This document shows positions 44,900-50,189 of a stretch of DNA of 50,189 bases, piece after piece. A program made the translations under genes and the position numbers. Each line of letters opens with the position of its first letter. Positions within the stretch are counted from its first letter, which is position 1. A model generated the notes under the pieces. That model worked only from the letters and a program-made list of their open reading frames with translations. It had not been told where the DNA came from and did not search any database. The DNA is from Saprospiraceae bacterium (GTDB taxonomy: Bacteria > Bacteroidota > Bacteroidia > Chitinophagales > Saprospiraceae), in the NCBI GenBank assembly GCA_013214355.1, contig JABSSL010000102.1, forward strand, positions 1 through 50,189, given 5' to 3'.

Positions 44900-47800
44900 A
44901 TGTCATTACGCACCCACGCACCCAAAACTTGGCTGGGCCTACTGGGCCTTTGTCTAGCCCTTTTCACCACAAGAGCCGAACTTAAAGCCCAAGCCGCCGC
45001 CGCCACTATCGTGGAAGCGAAAACGAGTCTGTTAACCTACCCTTTCTCGGATCCCGACCCACTCCCGATCCTAGTCAACAACCCAAAGATCTACCCCTAC
45101 CATAGATTCGATGGCTATAGCTTAAAAGGCGAAAATCAAGACTGGACTACGGTAACCCTAAGTAATGATTATGTCGAGGTATATGTACTACCCGAGGTAG
45201 GTGGTAAGGTTTGGGGAGCTATTGAAAAGGAAACTGGAGAGGAGTTCATTTATAGAAATGAGGTCATGAAGTTTCGAAATATTGCCATGCGTGGACCGTG
45301 GACCTCAGGCGGAATAGAATTCAATTTTGGATTAATCGGACATCACCCGGGGACGGCTACACCAGTAGACTACATCTTACAGGAAGAGTCCGATGGTAGT
45401 GTAAGCTGCGTGGTGGGAAATATTGATCTTCCCTCTCGAACACAATGGCGTGTCAAGATTCGACTACCCAAGGACAAAGCCTACTTTGAGACCCAAGCTA
45501 CTTGGTACAACCCTACCCCACTTCAACAATCCTACTACAACTGGATGACCGCTGCCGCAGCTGCTCAAGCGGACCTAGAGTTTTTCACTCCTGGCAATCA
45601 ATACCTTGAGCATGGCGGGCAGGCCCAGCCCTGGCCTTACGATAAACAAGGGCGTTTTTTGCCCGCCTATCAGGAAAACAACTTTGGTCCTAGCAAATCC
45701 TATCATGTGGTGGGTAAAGACCATGACTTCTTTGGCGGTTACTTCCACGACAAGAATTTTGGCTTTGGTCATTGGGCGGAGTACGAGGAGATGCCAGGGC
45801 AGAAGTTATGGCTATGGGCCTTGTCTCGTTCAGGAGGTATTTGGGAGGATTTATTGACCGATACAGATGGGCAATATATAGAGTTTCAGGCGGGGAGGTT
45901 ATTCGTACAGTATTCACCTGGGGCAGATCAAAACCCTGTGACACAGGCCAATTTCCCGCCGCACACTACCGATCAATGGACAGAAAAGTGGTTTCCCGTT
46001 AAAGAAATTGGTGGAATGACCGACGTATCCGATCAGGCCGTATTACATGTACAAGATACCAAAGAAGGAGCCCAGATCGGTATTAACGCTCTGGCTGAAG
46101 TTGCAGGAATGGTAAAGATCACAAACACCAATGGAAAGACATTTGAAGCTTCGGTAAAACTCAAGCCTATGGAGGTGTTCCAAAAAACCTTTCCCCTTCC
46201 TTTGCTCGACGTACAGTCTGTGACAGTCGAAGCTATGGATCTCGAGCTCAACCTAGCCAAAGATGCCGGGCTACTCAAACGCCCTTTTCACACGCCACCA
46301 CAAAATAATGCACCAACAGCCTCCGCCGAAAAGCACTTCAGAGCTGGAATGGAAGCCATGAAGTACCGAGCATTTGCAGAAGCTAAGGAGGAGTTTGAAG
46401 CCTGCCTACAACTGGAACCCCAACATCTGGAAGCCTTAACACAATTGGCGGAGCTACACTACCGAAATGGGCAGTATCAACTAGCACTTATGCATGCCCA
46501 CCAGGCCCTCCAATGGGATACCTATCACCCCGCAGCGAACTTTGTAGCGGGTTTGATCTATCGAGCGCAAGGCGATCTGCTCAACGCAAAAGAAAGCCTG
46601 GGCTGGGCGGCAAGGAGCATGAGCCATCGTTCAGCTGCTTATGCCGAGATGGCAGGTGCTTTCCTACAGGAAGAAAACTGGGTGAAAGCCAAAGTATATG
46701 CCCAGAAATCGCTAGACTTCAATCGATACAATCTATCTGCTTGGGAATGCCAGGCCATTGCAGCCCGCCAACAGGCCGATGGGAAGGGCTTGGAGCAAGC
46801 TATCGCAGCGATCCTCGACATTGACCCACTCAATCACTTTGCTTTTTTTGAACGATACCAACTAGAAAAAACGGATCCAAACAAAAGTGCCTTCCTCTCT
46901 CGGCACCGCAGCGAATTCCCAGAGCAAACTTTCCTAGAATTGGCGATTAGCTACTACCGCAAAGGACAAACCTCTACTGCCACAGAAGTGCTAAAACTGG
47001 CCCCACAAAAAAATTTGGTTCAGTTGTGGATAGCCTATTTAGCGAAAGATGTTGACGCTTTGGGAAATATCTCTAAAGCCGCGCCCGCCTTTACTTTTCC
47101 TTATCGGCGCGAGAGCCTGGACGCTCTAGAATGGGCACTGCAAAATGCTGACCATTGGGTTTTTAAATACTACCTCGCCTTGAATTACTGGGGTAAAGGA
47201 AGAATCAACGAAGCCCTCAGTCTGATGAAAGCCTGCAAGGAAAGACCCAATTTTGCCCCTTTTTACCTCAGTAGAGCTCACCTTTCCTCTTTGATTAAAG
47301 GTGAAAACGCCGAGATTGATATGCATCGTGCACAGGCGGTAGGGGCAAAGGATTGGAGAGTACAAAGAAAGTTTGCTAAGTATTTAATCGAAACCGAGCA
47401 AACACATGAGGCCATCAAGTACTTGAAAGGGGCCTGGGCTCAGCATAAGGACAATTATGCGATAGGGATGGATCTGGTTCGGCAACTGGTCCATTCGCAG
47501 CAGTATCAAGAAGCCCTTGCTATACTTGACCAACTAGAGGTCTTGCCTTTTGAAGGTGCATCTGAGGGAAGACAACTTCATCAGCAAGCCAATACAGGTG
47601 CCGCCATCGAATTCATGACGAAGGAAGATTGGAAGGAAGCGATCAAATACCTGGAGAAGGCTAAGGAATGGCCAGAAAGACTCGGTGTGGGTAAACCCTA
47701 TAATCCGGATGAACGACTTACTGATTATCTGCTGGCCCATTGCTATGAGCGCTTGGGGAATGACCAGAAGCGTAAGACTTTTTATACCAAGGTTTGGCAA

Positions 47801-48073
47801 CACAGCGAAGCCGAAGGGCAGCAAATGTCTCCCCGTCACCTGCTGGGATTACTTGCTCACCGGTCTTTAGGAAATGGACAAAATGACAGTCCGCTCGCGG
47901 CCCAGTTGCAAAAGCTAGACGACGCAGGTAACCCAGATGTGCAATGGATTAAGGCCATGTTTGAGCAAAATGAGGCTCAGCTAATTCTACTACAACATCA
48001 ACATCCCAAGCGGTGGCGGTCCATGCCTATACAGCTACTGGAACAAGCGGTGAGTCTGGTGGAAGGCAAGTAA
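44900..48073 (+). CDS. DUF5107 - tetratricopeptide repeat protein
   Basis: A 1057-residue secreted protein. A signal peptide (about 1-32, cut near ELKAQA) is followed by a DUF5107 domain (about 70-370; NDYVEVYVLPEVGGKVWG, GPWTSGGIEFNFG, galactose-mutarotase-like fold) and then a long C-terminal array of TPR-type helical repeats (about 475-1050; for example LEALTQLAELHYRNGQYQLA). DUF5107 proteins are common in Bacteroidota glycan loci and may bind or process sugars; no activity has been proved. The start is 3 bases after the acyltransferase stop. Confidence 0.88.
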   Translation: MSLRTHAPKTWLGLLGLCLALFTTRAELKAQAAAATIVEAKTSLLTYPFSDPDPLPILVNNPKIYPYHRFDGYSLKGENQDWTTVTLSNDYVEVYVLPEVGGKVWGAIEKETGEEFIYRNEVMKFRNIAMRGPWTSGGIEFNFGLIGHHPGTATPVDYILQEESDGSVSCVVGNIDLPSRTQWRVKIRLPKDKAYFETQATWYNPTPLQQSYYNWMTAAAAAQADLEFFTPGNQYLEHGGQAQPWPYDKQGRFLPAYQENNFGPSKSYHVVGKDHDFFGGYFHDKNFGFGHWAEYEEMPGQKLWLWALSRSGGIWEDLLTDTDGQYIEFQAGRLFVQYSPGADQNPVTQANFPPHTTDQWTEKWFPVKEIGGMTDVSDQAVLHVQDTKEGAQIGINALAEVAGMVKITNTNGKTFEASVKLKPMEVFQKTFPLPLLDVQSVTVEAMDLELNLAKDAGLLKRPFHTPPQNNAPTASAEKHFRAGMEAMKYRAFAEAKEEFEACLQLEPQHLEALTQLAELHYRNGQYQLALMHAHQALQWDTYHPAANFVAGLIYRAQGDLLNAKESLGWAARSMSHRSAAYAEMAGAFLQEENWVKAKVYAQKSLDFNRYNLSAWECQAIAARQQADGKGLEQAIAAILDIDPLNHFAFFERYQLEKTDPNKSAFLSRHRSEFPEQTFLELAISYYRKGQTSTATEVLKLAPQKNLVQLWIAYLAKDVDALGNISKAAPAFTFPYRRESLDALEWALQNADHWVFKYYLALNYWGKGRINEALSLMKACKERPNFAPFYLSRAHLSSLIKGENAEIDMHRAQAVGAKDWRVQRKFAKYLIETEQTHEAIKYLKGAWAQHKDNYAIGMDLVRQLVHSQQYQEALAILDQLEVLPFEGASEGRQLHQQANTGAAIEFMTKEDWKEAIKYLEKAKEWPERLGVGKPYNPDERLTDYLLAHCYERLGNDQKRKTFYTKVWQHSEAEGQQMSPRHLLGLLAHRSLGNGQNDSPLAAQLQKLDDAGNPDVQWIKAMFEQNEAQLILLQHQHPKRWRSMPIQLLEQAVSLVEGK

Positions 48074-48201
48074 TGGCAAAGCAAGGATTTCATCAATAGG
48101 TCTCCAGATCCGAGCGAATCCTTTATATTGAGCATCCATTCTCGTTCACCAATAGATAAGTCTAGGCTTGGAACCTATACGGATCATCATATCTATCAAT
48201 C

Positions 48202-49581
48202 ATGCAAATTCGGTATAAATATTTCTATGGGTTCATCCTCGCGATCAGCCTACTCTCCGCCTGTCAGAACAATGAACCGCCATTACCTCCTAATATCATC
48301 TACGTGATGGTAGATGATCTTGGTGTGGCAGATTTAGGTTGCTATGGTAGCAAGGATATCCAGACGCCTCATATCGACCAATTTGCTCAGGAGGGTATGC
48401 TTTTCCAGCAAGCTTATTCTGGTAATACCGTCTGCGCCCCCGCCAGAAGTACCCTGATGACCGGGCTGCACAGCGGCAATACTCAGGTGCGTGGGAACAC
48501 GGGTGGGATAGCCTTACCAGACAGTGCCTTTACTGTGGCAGAATTATTGTCAGAAGCCGGCTATGTTACCGGTGGTTTCGGTAAATGGGGTTTAGGAGAT
48601 CAGGGTACTGAAGGGGTACCCGAAAAGCAAGGATTTGACGAGTTCTTCGGTTATTATCACCAGATTCATGCCCACAATTATTATCCTAAATACCTTTGGA
48701 GGAATAGTGAAAAGGTGACCCTACCAGCTGAGAAAGGTCAAACAAATTCCTACACCCAATATCGGATCTTTGACGAAATGAAAGCCTTTATTCAAACGCA
48801 TAAGGATCAAGCCTTTTTCTGCTATGCCCCATGGCCCGTGCCGCACGGTAAATATGTAATCCCAGAATCTGATCCAGCTGTAGCTTTATACCAGGAAAAA
48901 GATTGGTCGGAGAAGCGTAAGAATTACGCTGCGATGACTAGTCTCTTCGATCGTCAGTTTGGTGAGTTAATGAGCTTGTTGAAGGAACTGGAAATTGACG
49001 AGCGGACTTTAGTTATCTTTTGTTCGGACAATGGAGGGGGGCGCGAATTTGCGGAGGAAAAAACCAATGGGGAGCTGCGTGGTTTTAAACGAGATCTGTA
49101 CGAAGGAGGAATTAGAATTCCATTTATTGCTCGTTGGCCCGGGCGGATAAGGGCGGGGCAGACCACCCGAGAGCAGATTTATTTTCCCGACATTCTACCT
49201 ACTTTAGCAGAGGTAGCGGGTCAACGCAATGCTATTCCACGGAATATTGACGGCATCTCCTTATATAAATTGCTAACGGTTGATAACCATGCCCTTCCCA
49301 ACCGGATGTTGTACTGGGAATATCCGCATTATGACTGGGGAAAAAAGGAATACCCGGACAGTCAATTTAAGCAGGCCCTACGCTATAAGAACTGGAAGAT
49401 GATCAGAAATGGGAAAGACAAACCCTGGGAATTTTATGACTTAAGGGAAGATCCCTATGAGACGGATGATGTGGAGGCCTATCATCCAGGTAAAATGGAA
49501 AAATTCCAGGAATGGATTACCAAGCATAGAAAAGAAGCCCCCCAGCAGATCGAGCCACCTGGCAACAGGCCCTTTAGATAG
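48202..49581 (+). CDS. S1 family sulfatase (lipoprotein)
   Basis: A 459-residue arylsulfatase-type enzyme, lipid-anchored at C21 (LLSAC). The maturation motif C78-A-P-A-R (VCAPARSTLMTG) is the Cys-type CxPxR site converted to formylglycine. Metal-binding D38-D39 (VDDLG) and the late DN pair (CSDNGGG) are present. It should remove sulfate from a sulfated glycan or glycoside in the periplasm or at the cell surface. It lies 128 bases after the DUF5107 gene and closes the locus. The maturase is not in this window. Confidence 0.93.
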   Translation: MQIRYKYFYGFILAISLLSACQNNEPPLPPNIIYVMVDDLGVADLGCYGSKDIQTPHIDQFAQEGMLFQQAYSGNTVCAPARSTLMTGLHSGNTQVRGNTGGIALPDSAFTVAELLSEAGYVTGGFGKWGLGDQGTEGVPEKQGFDEFFGYYHQIHAHNYYPKYLWRNSEKVTLPAEKGQTNSYTQYRIFDEMKAFIQTHKDQAFFCYAPWPVPHGKYVIPESDPAVALYQEKDWSEKRKNYAAMTSLFDRQFGELMSLLKELEIDERTLVIFCSDNGGGREFAEEKTNGELRGFKRDLYEGGIRIPFIARWPGRIRAGQTTREQIYFPDILPTLAEVAGQRNAIPRNIDGISLYKLLTVDNHALPNRMLYWEYPHYDWGKKEYPDSQFKQALRYKNWKMIRNGKDKPWEFYDLREDPYETDDVEAYHPGKMEKFQEWITKHRKEAPQQIEPPGNRPFR

Positions 49582-49710
49582 AATACTAGTTCACTATACC
49601 CAAAAACTAGTGTAGGTAAAATGGGATTGTAGTCCATTCTTCTTCTTTATACTGAAGGCAAACACAATGTAAACATATACCTATATCAATTATCAACGCT
49701 TTTTCTCTTA

Positions 49711-50189
49711 CTACTTTCTAAAGTTGTAGGTTATCGTACCGCATTGTTTCTCAATTACTCCAGTTTGGAATCGCCATTTTTTTGCACTGCTGAGAGCGAT
49801 GTTTTTCAATTGAGCATCATTAATTGATGTGCCTCTTTGCGTAATCTTAGCGCTGGTTACCCTTCCTCCTTTATCTACACAAACACTCACCGTAACCGTA
49901 CCCGAACGATTAATCTTAGCAGAAGGGATATCCGTACGAGCCACACCTCGATTACTTAGGCCACCACCTACTTGTCCTCGCCCTTTGGAAATACCTTCCA
50001 ACTTGGAAGCATCTGGATCGCCATTGGGGTCACCCTGATTACCGGAAGTACCCGTTTTACCCTTTCCATTTCCATCGCCAAAGAGTCCACCAATTTGGTT
50101 CTTCAACTTATCTGCTTCTGCCTTTTTGCGGGCCTCTTCGGCTCGCTTGGCAGCTTCTTCTGCTTCTCGTTTGCGCTTGGCTTCTTCCG
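49711..50189 (-). CDS. TonB/TolA-like energy transducer (partial, N-terminus outside window)
   Basis: The frame stays open to the right edge, so the protein is truncated here; 159 codons are visible and the apparent TTG start at 50106 is not the true start. The visible N-terminal part is a basic/acidic alanine-rich helix (EEAKRKREAEEAAKRAEEAR), as in TolA or TonB spacers. It is followed by a glycine-rich tether and a TonB C-terminal domain (INRSGTVTVSVCVDKGG...AKKWRF...GTITYNF). It should link the inner-membrane ExbBD motor to outer-membrane receptors. It is convergent with the sulfatase gene. Confidence 0.85.
   Translation of the reverse strand, partial: EEAKRKREAEEAAKRAEEARKKAEADKLKNQIGGLFGDGNGKGKTGTSGNQGDPNGDPDASKLEGISKGRGQVGGGLSNRGVARTDIPSAKINRSGTVTVSVCVDKGGRVTSAKITQRGTSINDAQLKNIALSSAKKWRFQTGVIEKQCGTITYNFRK

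Noticed and set aside
49585-49611. ACTAGTT/AACTAGT dyad as a terminator after the sulfatase gene
   Set aside because: The stem is only 7 bp with a 13-base loop and no T-run on either strand.

Overview
The window looks like a chromosomal segment of a Bacteroidota bacterium, most likely an environmental or marine member of the Saprospiria/Lewinella type (the rank below phylum is inference). Support comes from a SusC/SusD outer-membrane pair, many secreted lipoproteins (six with FG-GAP/VCBS, sulfatase, CBM9-like or glycosidase-like domains), ASPIC/UnbV proteins, TonB-like genes, TAnnTTTG-type promoter boxes and weak Shine-Dalgarno sequences. I saw no rRNA, tRNA, CRISPR array, transposase or phage gene.

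Layout. (1) 1-452 is non-coding, with a terminator from an upstream gene and two strong inverted repeats. (2) 453-3167 (+) is a small redox/stress group: DoxX, AraC-type regulator, AhpD-like protein and AhpC/TSA peroxiredoxin. (3) 3274-11550 (-) is a lipid-type biosynthetic cluster in two transcription units: tandem KAS III, fatty-acid hydroxylase and desaturase, closed by a strong terminator; then a GH3-family adenylating enzyme and two SDRs. (4) 12638-16793 holds a YeaQ-type membrane protein, a duplicated secreted protein, a CBS/DUF294 nucleotidyltransferase with its DEDDh exonuclease partner, and a small unknown gene. (5) 17493-18902 encodes a three-domain protein: [2Fe-2S] ferredoxin, class III nucleotide cyclase and C-terminal globin. 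(6) 18893-23181 has a TonB-like protein, a methyltransferase, a membrane protein, an M28 peptidase and an SDR. (7) 23427-34344 is a SusCD operon with an ASPIC/UnbV lipoprotein gene on each side. (8) 34593-49581 (+) is a long co-directional catabolic locus: FG-GAP protein, RraA-like aldolase, SDR, enolase-superfamily protein, NTF2-like/RidA fusion, creatininase-family amidohydrolase, CBM9-like lipoprotein, GHL10-type glycosidase-like lipoprotein, unknown lipoprotein, DUF5009-type acyltransferase, DUF5107-TPR protein and S1 sulfatase. (9) 49711-50189 (-) is a partial TonB/TolA-like gene.

How they fit together. Region 3 reads as a pathway that condenses an acyl chain on a KAS III with one live and one dead half, desaturates and hydroxylates it, activates a carboxylate as the adenylate and reduces the product. 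Regions 7 and 8 read as capture of a glycan or glycoside (SusCD, CBM9, GHL10, sulfatase) followed by non-phosphorylative acid-type breakdown (SDR, dehydratase-like enzyme, aldolase) with amide- or imine-handling enzymes (creatininase, RidA). The substrates cannot be read from sequence. The most unusual items are the tandem KAS III, the ferredoxin-cyclase-globin protein and the NTF2/RidA fusion inside the catabolic locus.
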